Positions 1 through 8,680 of a stretch of DNA of 64,000 bases are shown here, in pieces. The position numbers and the translations under genes were made by a program. Every line of letters begins with the position of its first letter. The first letter of the stretch is position 1. The notes under the pieces are model-generated. The model was not told where the DNA came from, made no database searches, and saw only the letters and a list, made by a program, of their open reading frames with translations. This DNA comes from Chloroflexaceae bacterium (GTDB lineage: Bacteria > Chloroflexota > Chloroflexia > Chloroflexales > Chloroflexaceae). The stretch covers positions 1-64,000 of the forward strand of contig JANWYD010000009.1 in NCBI GenBank assembly GCA_025057155.1, given 5' to 3'.

Positions 1-103
1 GCCGCGGTGCCGCCGGGCCCGCGCCCCGGGGGGCTTGGGGTGACGGGGGGGGTGTTGGGGCGGGCGGCCGCGGGGGGGGGGCCGGTGCTTCGGCCCTACA
101 GAG
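1..103. other. G-rich low-complexity contig end
   Basis: This stretch is dominated by G runs and has no credible coding frame, although an upstream nuo gene would be expected here. The last bases before nuoH (about 87-99) read GCTTCGGCCCTAC, identical to one arm of the hairpin at 14792-14822; the matching arm is missing. I infer that assembly or sequencing broke down at a hairpin and that the bases further upstream may be unreliable. Confidence 0.55.
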
Positions 104-109
104 GTGCGT

Positions 110-1408
110 ATGAACTGGCTCAACCTGCTCATCCTGGTCATACAGGCCTTTGTCATTACCCTGGCCGTAACAACTGCTTTCGCCTACCTGACGCTCTTCG
201 AGCGGCGCCTGCTGGCCCGTTTTCAGAATCGCGTCGGACCGAATCGGGCCGGACCGGGGGGCTTTTTGCAGCCGGTCGCCGACGCAGTAAAGCTCTTTTT
301 CAAGGAAGACGTCGTTCCCGCCGCCGCCGATAAGCCCGTCTACCTGCTGGCGCCGGCGATTGCGGTGATCCCGGCGATTATCATCTGGGCAGTGATCCCC
401 TTCGGCTGCCTCAACCTGAACTGGGACTATCGCGCCTGCTTTGCCGACCCGCAGACGAGCAATGTGCGGAACATCCTTCAGATCGCCGAGATCAACGTCG
501 GAGTGCTCTACCTGTTCGCGGTAACCGGCATCGGCGTCTACGGCATCACCCTGGCGGGGTGGGCCAGCAACAACAAGTACTCGATGCTCGGCGGCATTCG
601 CTCCTCCGCCCAGTTGATCAGCTACGAACTGGCGCTGAGTTGCGCCGTACTGGGCGTGGTGATGACCTATAGCACTCTGAGCACCGCCCAGATCGTCTAC
701 CAGCAGGCGGGGCTGTGGGGGATCGTGCCGCAGTTCCTGGGCTTCGTGCTGTTCATGGTCGCCTCCACCGCCGAGGTGGTGCGCGCGCCCTTCGATCTGG
801 TCGAAGCGGAACAGGAACTGGTGGGTGGCTACAACACTGAGTATGGCTCGATGAAGTTCGCCCTCTTCTTCATGACCGAGTATATCAAGCTGATCGCCAT
901 CAGCGCCATCGCCGTCACCTTCTTCTTCGGCGGCTGGCGCTTCCCCGGCCTCCAGACCCTGGGGCAGGGGATCGAGAACCTGGCCGGCCCGGTAGCGGCA
1001 AGTCTGGTAGTGGGGCTGGTGTCGCTGGGCGCGTTCCTGCTCAAACTGGTGGCCTTTCTCTTCGTCTCGGTATGGATCCGCGCCTCGTGGCCGCGCCTGC
1101 GCTATGACCGGTTGATGACCCTGGGCTGGAAGTGGCTGCTGCCCCTGGGGTTGCTCAACCTGGCGTACACGGCGGTCGCCTTCGTCATCGTTCCCGACCA
1201 GCGCCTGGCCTCGTTCATTCTGCTGGCCCTGAGCCTGATCACGCTGGCCGTGGCCGTCGGGTTCAGTTCAGTGCCGCGACCGGTGGACAACGTGACCTAC
1301 GTGAAGGATCTACGCCAGGGAAGCGTGTTGCCTCCCGCCCCGGCAGAGGCCGAGGAGAGCCAGCCGGCCTCAACCAGCCCCCGCCAGCCGGTGAGTTCAC
1401 GAGGATAA
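110..1408 (+). CDS. nuoH: NADH-quinone oxidoreductase subunit H
   Basis: NuoH is the membrane subunit of complex I that forms much of the quinone-binding chamber and links the peripheral arm to the proton-pumping arm. About 432 residues with eight or more hydrophobic segments. Family hallmarks are visible: an N-terminal [19 protein letters not shown] motif and, mid-protein, the acidic loop [20 protein letters not shown]. The ATG at 110 is preferred over the in-frame GTG at 104 because GAGG lies just upstream of it. The C-terminus carries a Pro/Ala/Ser-rich tail of about 40 residues beyond the last helix, longer than in short bacterial NuoH. It is the first readable gene of the nuoHIJKLMN run. 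Confidence 0.95.
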   Translation: MNWLNLLILVIQAFVITLAVTTAFAYLTLFERRLLARFQNRVGPNRAGPGGFLQPVADAVKLFFKEDVVPAAADKPVYLLAPAIAVIPAIIIWAVIPFGCLNLNWDYRACFADPQTSNVRNILQIAEINVGVLYLFAVTGIGVYGITLAGWASNNKYSMLGGIRSSAQLISYELALSCAVLGVVMTYSTLSTAQIVYQQAGLWGIVPQFLGFVLFMVASTAEVVRAPFDLVEAEQELVGGYNTEYGSMKFALFFMTEYIKLIAISAIAVTFFFGGWRFPGLQTLGQGIENLAGPVAASLVVGLVSLGAFLLKLVAFLFVSVWIRASWPRLRYDRLMTLGWKWLLPLGLLNLAYTAVAFVIVPDQRLASFILLALSLITLAVAVGFSSVPRPVDNVTYVKDLRQGSVLPPAPAEAEESQPASTSPRQPVSSRG

Positions 1409-1448
1409 CCCGGTTACCGCCCTGGAGGGGCGCAGGGAGGTGTAGCCT

Positions 1449-1620
1449 TCTCAGGTGCAGGGTTTTCCGGCGCATGCTCGCGTCGCATGCGCCATCCGGG
1501 GCATTGGGACGCCCAGCTCCCCCTCTTCCGCTCGCGGGAGAGGGGGGCGGGGGGGTGAGGATCATAAGCGCATTGGAATACCGAAAACCCCTTCTCGCTC
1601 GAAAAACCCTGCACCTGAGA
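1449..1620. repeat. MITE-like repeat family A, copy 1
   Basis: A 172-bp non-coding element with terminal inverted repeats (TCTCAGGTGCAGGGTTTT at the left, its complement at the right) and an internal hairpin around CTCTTCCGCTCGCGGGAGAG. It lies in the 382-base gap between nuoH and nuoI, in reverse orientation to the copies at 35247 and 37575. A 13-base near-perfect direct repeat, GGAGGYGTAGCCT, flanks it (1436-1448 and 1621-1633), as expected of a target-site duplication. The rest of the gap (1634-1790) shows no gene; it ends in the GAGAGGAG ribosome-binding site of nuoI. Confidence 0.75.
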
Positions 1621-1790
1621 GGAGGCGTAGCCTCCCTGCAACCACCTTTCGGCGGTTACCCGCTCTGGCGAAGCCGGGACAAGTCTGCCGCCGCGGGCGG
1701 AAAAAAAGGTCGCGGAGGGCACAGCCCTCCACACCTCCCTCGAACAAGCAGACAACCAACTGCGCAGCAAACTTCTGAGAGGAGCATCCA

Positions 1791-2288
1791 ATGCTCGGAG
1801 AGCTATTCAAAGGTCTTGGCACCACCCTGCGTTATATCTTCAAGCCTCCGGTGACGGTGCAGTACCCGGAGGTCAAGCGACCGGTGCGCGAACGCTTCCG
1901 CGGGCGCCACGAACTCAAACGCTTCGCCGACGGCAAGGAGCGCTGCATCGGCTGCTCGCTGTGCGCCGCGGCCTGCCCGGCCGACGCCATCCTGGTTGTA
2001 CCCGCCGAAAACGACCCGGAGAACCCCGTCTCGCACGGGGAACGCTACGCGGCGGTCTACGAGATCAACATGCTGCGCTGCATCTTCTGCGGCTACTGCG
2101 AAGACGCCTGTCCCACCAACGCGATTGTGCTGGAGCACCAGTACGAACTGTCATTTTACGACCGGCGCGCCTCGATCTATACCAAGGAGATGTTGCTGGT
2201 GCCGCCCGACAAGGGTCACGGCGATCCGCCGCCCATCTTGCAGGAATTGCGACGCCGGCCCAGCCCGCCAGCGCAGATCGATCTGTAG
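1791..2288 (+). CDS. nuoI: NADH-quinone oxidoreductase subunit I (2x[4Fe-4S])
   Basis: NuoI carries clusters N6a and N6b, which pass electrons through the peripheral arm of complex I towards N2 and quinone. The 165-residue protein shows two ferredoxin motifs: [12 protein letters not shown] (Cys 52, 55, 58, 62) and [12 protein letters not shown] (Cys 97, 100, 103, 107). The N-terminus ([15 protein letters not shown]) matches the NuoI membrane-anchoring segment, and the C-terminus contains the usual YELS.YDR region. The start is supported by GAGAGGAG upstream. The gap to nuoH is long for a complex I operon because a family A repeat sits in it. Confidence 0.96.
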   Translation: MLGELFKGLGTTLRYIFKPPVTVQYPEVKRPVRERFRGRHELKRFADGKERCIGCSLCAAACPADAILVVPAENDPENPVSHGERYAAVYEINMLRCIFCGYCEDACPTNAIVLEHQYELSFYDRRASIYTKEMLLVPPDKGHGDPPPILQELRRRPSPPAQIDL

Positions 2289-2404
2289 TGGGGTGGAGGG
2301 GCGGAGGTGAGGTGCAGATAGCATGTCAAACACTTCTGCGCCCTCTGCGTCCTCTGCGGTTAGTTAGAGGCCCGCTGTAGTTGCAGAGATACGGGAGTGA
2401 AGGC

Positions 2405-2941
2405 ATGGATTTCGTCCTATTCTTCATAACGGCGGCAGTGGCCCTGATCGGGGCGATTGCCATGCTCGTGGCGCGGAACGCGGTGCACAGCGCCCTGTTC
2501 CTGCTACTGAACTTCGCGGCCATCGCTGTGCTCTTCCTGCTCCTCCAGTCGCCCTTCCTGTTCGCCATTCAGCTCACCGTCTACGCCGGGGCGATCATGG
2601 TGCTGTTCTTGTTTGTGGTAATGCTGCTGGGGGCCGAGCGGGTCGAGGACACGCCTGATCGCATCGCCTGGCAGCGCCCCCTGGCCCTGGCGCTGGGAGT
2701 GGCCCTCGTGGCCGTGGCGGTGGTCAGCGTGTTGCGCGGGGCCCGGGCAGCGCCGCCCGGCGGCGAGGCCGCGGCCGCCTTTGGCGACCCGGCCCAACTG
2801 GGGGCGCTGCTCTTCACCGGCTACCTGCTGCCCTTCCAGGTGACCGGCATCATCCTGCTGATCGCCGTGGTCGGGGTGGCGGTGCTGAACCAGCGCGGGC
2901 GCGCTGCTTCGGCGGCCAGGCGCGGGACCGGGGTCGAGTAA
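2405..2941 (+). CDS. nuoJ: NADH-quinone oxidoreductase subunit J
   Basis: NuoJ is a membrane subunit of complex I located between NuoH and the antiporter-like subunits. 178 residues and five predicted hydrophobic segments, including the family signature VTVYAGAIMVLFLFVVML-like stretch (here QLTVYAGAIMVLFLFVVML). The ATG at 2405 follows GGGAGTGA and starts directly in the first helix; an earlier TTG at 2381 would add eight unrelated residues and was not used. A loop rich in Gly/Ala/Pro (about residues 113-132) precedes the last helix. Confidence 0.94.
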   Translation: MDFVLFFITAAVALIGAIAMLVARNAVHSALFLLLNFAAIAVLFLLLQSPFLFAIQLTVYAGAIMVLFLFVVMLLGAERVEDTPDRIAWQRPLALALGVALVAVAVVSVLRGARAAPPGGEAAAAFGDPAQLGALLFTGYLLPFQVTGIILLIAVVGVAVLNQRGRAASAARRGTGVE

Positions 2942-2998
2942 GCGGTTCCGCCTGGGACGTTCCAGTTTGATGGTCGCGCCACTTGAGCCTGCAGAGCT

Positions 2999-3113
2999 GT
3001 GGAGGTGTGGAGATGTAGAGATGGAGACCCGGGGAGCAGATTGTTCAGCACGCTAACCAGTCTGAACGTCTTCCCTCCAACTCTACACCTCCCCACCTCC
3101 CCACCTCCACACA
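2999..3113. repeat. Palindromic GTGGAGGT-type array
   Basis: Two arms of short purine-rich units (GTGGAGGT/GTGGAGAT at about 2999-3025, complementary CACCTCC units at about 3078-3113) face each other across ~50 bases. The right arm runs into the AAGGAG ribosome-binding site of nuoK, so folding in mRNA could affect nuoK translation. A second array of the same design lies at 43210-43304. Confidence 0.6.
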
Positions 3114-3127
3114 AGGAGACCACATCC

Positions 3128-3430
3128 ATGGTGCCCACCAGTTACTACATCATCCTCAGCGCGACGCTGTTCGCCATCGGCGTGCTCGGCGTACTGATCC
3201 GGCGCAACGCGCTGGTCCTCTTTATGTCGGTCGAATTGATGCTCAATGCGGCCAACCTGGCGCTGGTGGCCTTCGCCCGCGAACGCCTGAGCATTGACGG
3301 GCAGGTGCTGGTGTTCTTCGTGATCACCGTGGCCGCCGCCGAGGTCGCCGTGGGTCTGGCGCTGCTGGTGGCGATTTTCCGCACGAAGCATACCGCCGAC
3401 GTTGACGAGGTCAGTACGCTCAGGGGTTGA
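3128..3430 (+). CDS. nuoK: NADH-quinone oxidoreductase subunit K
   Basis: NuoK is the small MrpC-like membrane subunit of complex I, with conserved glutamates in its helices that take part in proton translocation. 100 residues, the usual family length, with three hydrophobic helices. The family motif [19 protein letters not shown] is clear and contains the conserved Glu; a second helix carries [17 protein letters not shown] with a second conserved Glu. The ATG at 3128 follows AAGGAG. Its stop lies 23 bases before the nuoL start. Confidence 0.96.
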   Translation: MVPTSYYIILSATLFAIGVLGVLIRRNALVLFMSVELMLNAANLALVAFARERLSIDGQVLVFFVITVAAAEVAVGLALLVAIFRTKHTADVDEVSTLRG

Positions 3431-3453
3431 GCACGGAAGATCCGAGGTACACA

Positions 3454-5388
3454 ATGGAATGGTTGATCTGGCTCATCCCGTTGCTGCCGTTCATCGGCTT
3501 TTTGCTGAACGTCTTCGTGATCCGGCGCGAGCGCCCCGCGGGGCTGGTGGCGAGCGGGCTGGTAGTGGCTTCCTTCATCGTCGCGGTGATCGCCATCGCC
3601 GCCCTATCCGGCCTGCCCGAAGAAGAGCGGCGCATCATGTCAGTGAGCTGGCACTGGATCAACACCGGCGACCTGCGGGTACCCTTCGGCATCATGCTCG
3701 ACCCGCTCACCGCCGTCATGGTGCTGCTGGTGACCGGCGTGGGCGCGCTGATCCACGTTTACTCGATCGGCTACATGCACGGCGACCCGCGGGTGGTGCG
3801 CTACTTCGCCTACCTGAACCTCTTCATCACCATGATGCTGTTCCTGGTGATGGGGAACAACATGCTCATGCTCTTCCTGGGCTGGGAGGGGGTGGGCCTG
3901 TGCTCCTTCCTGCTGATCGGCTTCTGGTTCGAGCGCGCCGAGGCCTCCGCCGCCGCGGTGAAGGCCTTCGTGGTCAACCGTATCGGCGACGCGGCCTTTA
4001 TTCTGGGCATGCTGGCGATCTACGCCAACTTTAAGACGCTCAATTTCTACGAGGTGAGCGTTGGGGGGCAGGTGCAGCCGGGCTTCCTGGAGCGCGTGCC
4101 GGAGATCATCGGGCAGACGGTTGGCCCGACCTGGCAGCCCATCGCCCTGACCACGCTCATCAGCTTCCTGCTGCTGATCGGCGCCACCGGCAAATCGGCG
4201 CAGTTCCCCCTGTTCGTCTGGCTGCCTGACGCCATGGCCGGCCCCACGCCCGTCTCGGCGCTCATCCACGCCGCTACCATGGTCACCGGCGGCGTGTACA
4301 TGATGACGCGCAACGAAGCCCTCTTCGCCGCTTCGCCCGCCACCCAGAGCTGGGTGCTGTGGATCGGCGTGCTGACGGCCTTCATCGCCGGCACCTCGGC
4401 GATTGCCCAGTGGGACATCAAGCGCGTCCTGGCCTATTCGACCGTCTCGCAACTGGGCTTCATGGTGGCGGCGTGCGGCATGGGCGCCTACGTGGCGGCG
4501 ATCTTCCACCTGCTGACTCACGGCATCTTCAAGGCGCTGCTCTTCCTCGGCGCCGGCTCGGTGATCCACGGCACCCACGAGACCCAGGATATGCGCAAGA
4601 TGGGCGGGCTGCGCAAGGCCATGCCCACAACCTACTGGACCTACCTGGTCGGCGCGGGGGCGCTGGCGGGGATCGTTCCTCTGGCGGGCTTCTGGTCGAA
4701 GGACGAGATCCTGGCCCACGCCCTCAGCCACGACCACTGGCCGCAGTTGATCGTCCTCTTCCTCACCTCGCTGATCACCGCCTTCTACATGGGCCGGCAG
4801 GTGGCGCTGATCTTCTTCGGCCAGCAGCGCGACAGCCACTACCACCCCCACGAGAGCGGGCGGGTCATGACGACGCCGCTGATCCTCCTGGCGCTTGGCG
4901 CGATCATCGGCGGGGCGATCAACCTGCCCTGGGGCCACTGGCTCACCGACTGGCTCAAGCCGGTGCTGCACGAAGAGGCGGGCAAGTTCAATCTGGCCCT
5001 GGCGCTGATCGCCACTGCCGGCGCGGTGGGAATGAGCTACCTGGGCTGGTGGATCTATGCCAGCAACGCGGCGAAGATCAAGGTCGGCGGCAAAGACCCC
5101 GCCTACCGCTACACCGGCGACATCTGGGACGGGCTGGAAGAGGCCTGGTACTTTGACCGGCTCTACCAGCGGGTGATTGTGCGGCCCTTCCAGCGGCTGG
5201 GGGCCTTCCTCGCCGGCGTCTTCGACCCGCAGGGCATTGACGGGCTGGTACTGGGGGTTGGCGCCCTGTTCGGCCAGGCTGGCGAGCAGGTGCGGCGGTT
5301 ACAGAGCGGGTATGTACGCACCTACGCGCTGATCTTCACCGCCGGGGTGGTGCTTGTGCTTGGATTTGTGCTGGTGTTCAGCCGTTAA
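3454..5388 (+). CDS. nuoL: NADH-quinone oxidoreductase subunit L
   Basis: NuoL is the distal antiporter-like proton-pumping subunit of complex I and bears the long lateral helix. 644 residues, many transmembrane segments. Visible hallmarks: LGWEGVGLCSFLLIGFW, the channel-lining LFVWLPDAMAGPTPVSALIHAATMVTGG, and STVSQLGFM. The C-terminal ~100 residues (YFDRLYQRVIVRPFQ) fit the extension carrying the lateral helix. The ATG at 3454 is preceded by CCGAGGT; an upstream TTG overlapping the nuoK stop was not used because MEWLIWLIPLLPF is the normal NuoL beginning. Confidence 0.96.
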   Translation: MEWLIWLIPLLPFIGFLLNVFVIRRERPAGLVASGLVVASFIVAVIAIAALSGLPEEERRIMSVSWHWINTGDLRVPFGIMLDPLTAVMVLLVTGVGALIHVYSIGYMHGDPRVVRYFAYLNLFITMMLFLVMGNNMLMLFLGWEGVGLCSFLLIGFWFERAEASAAAVKAFVVNRIGDAAFILGMLAIYANFKTLNFYEVSVGGQVQPGFLERVPEIIGQTVGPTWQPIALTTLISFLLLIGATGKSAQFPLFVWLPDAMAGPTPVSALIHAATMVTGGVYMMTRNEALFAASPATQSWVLWIGVLTAFIAGTSAIAQWDIKRVLAYSTVSQLGFMVAACGMGAYVAAIFHLLTHGIFKALLFLGAGSVIHGTHETQDMRKMGGLRKAMPTTYWTYLVGAGALAGIVPLAGFWSKDEILAHALSHDHWPQLIVLFLTSLITAFYMGRQVALIFFGQQRDSHYHPHESGRVMTTPLILLALGAIIGGAINLPWGHWLTDWLKPVLHEEAGKFNLALALIATAGAVGMSYLGWWIYASNAAKIKVGGKDPAYRYTGDIWDGLEEAWYFDRLYQRVIVRPFQRLGAFLAGVFDPQGIDGLVLGVGALFGQAGEQVRRLQSGYVRTYALIFTAGVVLVLGFVLVFSR

Positions 5389-5454
5389 GTTTCTATTTTA
5401 GATTGCAGATTTTGGATTGCGGATTACTTAACGCAAGAACCATAGAAAGAGCCT

Positions 5455-7008
5455 ATGGACGCCTTCCCGATCCTCTCGCTGGTCCTGTGGCTGCCCGCGC
5501 TGGGGGCCCTCGGCCTGCTGCTCGTGCCGCGGGAGAACGCCGAACTGGCCCGCCGGGCGGCGCTGATCGTCGCCCTGCTGACCTTCCTGGTCTCGCTGGC
5601 GCTGCCCTTCGGCTACCGCGCCACACCCGGCGACGCCACCACCATGCGCTTCGTCGAGAACCTGCCCTGGCTGCCGATGTTCGGCGCCAGCTATAGCCTC
5701 GGCATTGACGGCGTCAGCCTCTGGCTGGTGCTGCTGACCACCTTTCTGCTGCCGATCGTCATCCTTTCAACCTGGGACTCGGTGCACGTCCAGGTGCGGA
5801 ACTTCCAGATCCTGATGCTGCTGCTCGCCACGGCGATGATCGGCGTGTTCATCAGCCTGGACCTGCTGCTGTTCTACATCTTCTGGGAGTTCACGCTTAT
5901 CCCGATGACCCTGCTGATCGGCATCTGGGGGGGAAGCAACCGCATCTACGCCGCCCGCAAGTTCTTCCTCTACACCTTCTCCGGATCGGTGCTGATGCTG
6001 GTGGCGATCATCGGCCTGTACGTGCTGCACCGCGACGCCCTTGCCGCCACTCAGCCGGGCTACGCCGGGACGTTCAACTTCAGCGCCATCCTGGCCAATC
6101 TGCGCAGCGGCGCCCTGCAACTGGATGCCACCGTCGAGCGGCTGCTCTTCGGGGCCTTCTTCCTGGCCTTCGCGATCAAGGTGCCCCTCTGGCCCTTCCA
6201 CACCTGGCTTCCCGACGCCCACGTCGAGGCCCCGACCGCCGGCTCGGTGATCCTGGCGGGCGTGCTGCTGAAGCTGGGCAGTTACGGCCTGATCCGCTTC
6301 AACCTGACCCTCTTTCCTGAAGCCTCACGCTGGGCGGCCCCCGCCGTGGCCATTCTGGCGGTGATCGGCATCATCTACGGCGCGATCGTCGCCTTCTCCC
6401 AGAGCGACATGAAAAAACTGGTGGCCTACTCCTCCGTCAGCCACATGGGCTTCATCGTGCTGGGGATCTTCGCCCTCAACCTTGAAGGCGTCAGCGGAGC
6501 CATGCTCCAGAGCATCAACCACGGTCTCTCGACCGGGGCGCTGTTCCTGATCGTCGGCGTGCTCTACGAACGGCGGCACACCCGCGAGATGGCCGAGTAC
6601 GGCGGCATCTGGAAGGTCATGCCCGTCTACGCCGGCATCACCCTGCTGGTGGCCCTCTCCTCAGCGGGTTTGCCGGGACTCAACGGGTTCATTGGCGAGT
6701 ACACGATCATGCAGGGGGCCTTCCTGGCGCCCGAGCTGGGCTGGCCCTTCCTGGCTTTCGCCGTACTCGGCGTGGTGCTGGCGGCGGTCTACCTGCTGCG
6801 GATGTACCAGAGCGTGTTCATGGGCGACCTGCGCAACCCGCAGAACCAGAACCTGAGCGACCTGAACCCGCGCGAACTGACGGCCCTGGCGGCCCTGTGC
6901 GTGCCGATCATCGCCCTGGGTCTCTACCCGGCCTTCGCCTTCGGGCCGATGCAGGCCAGCGTGGGCGAGACGCTCGCCGGGATCGCCACCGCCGTGGCCG
7001 GAAGGTAA
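5455..7008 (+). CDS. nuoM: NADH-quinone oxidoreductase subunit M
   Basis: NuoM is the middle antiporter-like proton-pumping subunit of complex I. 517 residues, about 14 hydrophobic helices. Diagnostic segments include FYIFWEFTLIPMTLLIGIWGG, VPLWPFHTWLPDAHVEAPT, the YSSVSHMGF motif and GLPGLNGFIGEY. It follows nuoL by 66 bases; that gap contains a short GATTGCAGATTTTGGATTGC run similar to the beginning of repeat family C. Length and motifs match full-length NuoM. Confidence 0.96.
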   Translation: MDAFPILSLVLWLPALGALGLLLVPRENAELARRAALIVALLTFLVSLALPFGYRATPGDATTMRFVENLPWLPMFGASYSLGIDGVSLWLVLLTTFLLPIVILSTWDSVHVQVRNFQILMLLLATAMIGVFISLDLLLFYIFWEFTLIPMTLLIGIWGGSNRIYAARKFFLYTFSGSVLMLVAIIGLYVLHRDALAATQPGYAGTFNFSAILANLRSGALQLDATVERLLFGAFFLAFAIKVPLWPFHTWLPDAHVEAPTAGSVILAGVLLKLGSYGLIRFNLTLFPEASRWAAPAVAILAVIGIIYGAIVAFSQSDMKKLVAYSSVSHMGFIVLGIFALNLEGVSGAMLQSINHGLSTGALFLIVGVLYERRHTREMAEYGGIWKVMPVYAGITLLVALSSAGLPGLNGFIGEYTIMQGAFLAPELGWPFLAFAVLGVVLAAVYLLRMYQSVFMGDLRNPQNQNLSDLNPRELTALAALCVPIIALGLYPAFAFGPMQASVGETLAGIATAVAGR

Positions 7009-7033
7009 GCGCAACAGACAGGGACATGCGCGT

Positions 7034-8497
7034 ATGGAGAGTTTACAGATTCCCCCGGTTGACCTGCGCCTGCTCACGCCTCTGCTGATCGTCGTGGGCT
7101 GGGCCTCGGCCTTGCTGCTGATTGATGTCTTCTTCGTTCCCGACGGGCGTAAGAAAATCACCGGCTACCTGGCAGTAGCCGGCCTGGCCGTGGCGGGGCT
7201 GGCCGGCATTCCCCTGTGGAGCGTGAGCGGCAGCACCTTTTCGGGGATGCTGGTGCTCGACCGCTACAGCCTGGCGCTGACCTGGATCTTCCTCATCGCC
7301 GGGGCGTTGAGCATCGCCGTGGCGCTGGACTACCTGCCACGGCACGCGATCGAGCAGGGGGAGTACTACCCGCTGATCATGTTCGCCGTCGGGGGCATGA
7401 TCCTGATGGCCCAGAGCGCCGACCTGATCACCCTCTTCCTGGGGATCGAGTTGCTATCCATCACCCTGTACATCCTGACCGGCTTCGCCTACCCGCGGGT
7501 GGCCTCGGAAGAGGCCGGGATCAAGTACCTGGTGCTGGGGGCCTTCGCCGCAGGCTTCTTCGTGTACGGCATCGCGCTGATCTTTGGCGCCACGGGCACG
7601 ACCAGCCTGGCCGGGATCGCCGACTACCTGGGCCGGCAACCTTTCCGGCCTCAGGATGAAACGCTGTTCCTCGTCGGCGCGAGCCTGGTGTTGATCGGCT
7701 TTGGCTTCAAAATCGCCCTGGCGCCCTTCCATATGTGGACCCCGGATGTCTATGAAGGCTCGCCCACCCCCGTAGCCGCGTTCATGAGCGTTGGCACCAA
7801 GGGCGCGGCCCTGGCGGCGCTGCTGCGGGTTACGCTGGCGATGGACGCGGCGCGCGAGTTCTGGCTGCCGCTGCTGGCGGCGCTGGCCACGGCGACGATG
7901 ATCATCGGCAACCTGGGGGCTCTGGGGCAGAGCAACCTGAAGCGCATGCTGGCCTACTCCAGCATCGGCCACGCCGGGTACATTCTGCTGGCGATCATGG
8001 TCACGGCGGAGCGGGGCGCGGAGGCGTTTCTGTTCTACATGCTGGCCTACACCCTTACCAACCTGGGGGCCTTCGGCGTGCTGATCGCCCTGGAGCAGCG
8101 GGGCGAGGCGGCCTGGAGCATCGATGACTTCGCGGGGCTGTACCAGCGCCGGCCCCTGCTGGCGGTGGCCATGGCCCTGTTCATGTTCTCACTCGCCGGC
8201 GTGCCGCCCACAGCAGGCTTCATGGGCAAGTTCTTCGTCTTTACCGCGGCCTACGCCGGGGGCCTGGGCTGGCTCGTGCTCATCGGCGTGATTACCAGCG
8301 CTATCGCCGCCTACTATTACCTGCGCGTGGTGGTAAAGATGTTCATGCAGGAGCCGGTGCGCGACGTGCGCCCCGAACTCACCCGCGGGCTGAACGCCGA
8401 GATCCTGATCGCCGGGGTCGCCACCCTGCTCCTCGGCCTGCTGCCCACACCGATTGTGTTGCTCGCCGAACGCTCGCTGGCGGCGCTGGGGGGATGA
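7034..8497 (+). CDS. nuoN: NADH-quinone oxidoreductase subunit N
   Basis: NuoN is the antiporter-like proton-pumping subunit adjacent to NuoK. 487 residues with about 14 hydrophobic helices. Family motifs: FLGIELLSITLYILTGF, FKIALAPFHMWTPDVYEGSP (the PFH.W.PDVYEG signature separates NuoN from NuoL and NuoM), LAYSSIGHAGYILLA and FSLAGVPPTAGFMGKF. It closes the nuoHIJKLMN block, 25 bases after nuoM. No clear rho-independent terminator is visible in the 183 bases before the convergent exporter genes. Confidence 0.96.
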   Translation: MESLQIPPVDLRLLTPLLIVVGWASALLLIDVFFVPDGRKKITGYLAVAGLAVAGLAGIPLWSVSGSTFSGMLVLDRYSLALTWIFLIAGALSIAVALDYLPRHAIEQGEYYPLIMFAVGGMILMAQSADLITLFLGIELLSITLYILTGFAYPRVASEEAGIKYLVLGAFAAGFFVYGIALIFGATGTTSLAGIADYLGRQPFRPQDETLFLVGASLVLIGFGFKIALAPFHMWTPDVYEGSPTPVAAFMSVGTKGAALAALLRVTLAMDAAREFWLPLLAALATATMIIGNLGALGQSNLKRMLAYSSIGHAGYILLAIMVTAERGAEAFLFYMLAYTLTNLGAFGVLIALEQRGEAAWSIDDFAGLYQRRPLLAVAMALFMFSLAGVPPTAGFMGKFFVFTAAYAGGLGWLVLIGVITSAIAAYYYLRVVVKMFMQEPVRDVRPELTRGLNAEILIAGVATLLLGLLPTPIVLLAERSLAALGG

Positions 8498-8574
8498 GGG
8501 GGTCAGACTGTGCTGCTTCGACGGGAGGGCGGAAGGCTGAATAACGAGCCTGGTCGCGCCGGAGAAGGCGCTTA

Positions 8575-8644
8575 CCTGAAGCGATTTGTCGGGCAGGCGC
8601 TCGATGGTGCGGGTCAGCTCGCCGAACGTGTTGCGAGTTCTCAT
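8575..8644 (-). pseudogene. Possible truncated 5' end of a gene
   Basis: On the minus strand, just after the exporter permease, an ATG at 8644 is preceded at good spacing by GAGGAGGT. It opens MRTRNTFGELTRTIERLPDK, which looks like a real N-terminus. After about 23 codons the reading loses protein-like character and continues antisense into the end of nuoN. I infer a remnant of a third exporter-operon gene removed by a deletion; a functional small peptide cannot be excluded. I do not recognise the family. Confidence 0.25.
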
Positions 8645-8680
8645 GCCGCGCGCTACCTCCTCACCACGCAGCCGACAGGC

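Noticed and set aside
7-333. Open frame across the contig start
   Set aside because: It is a shadow in another frame of nuoH plus G-rich low-complexity sequence, with no protein-like composition.
3640-4971. 443-codon minus-strand open frame opposite nuoL
   Set aside because: Typical antisense shadow of a GC-rich membrane-protein gene; His/Gln/Arg-rich composition and no ribosome-binding site. Similar long shadows lie opposite nuoN, prpE, acs, gyrB and the large BTAD regulator.
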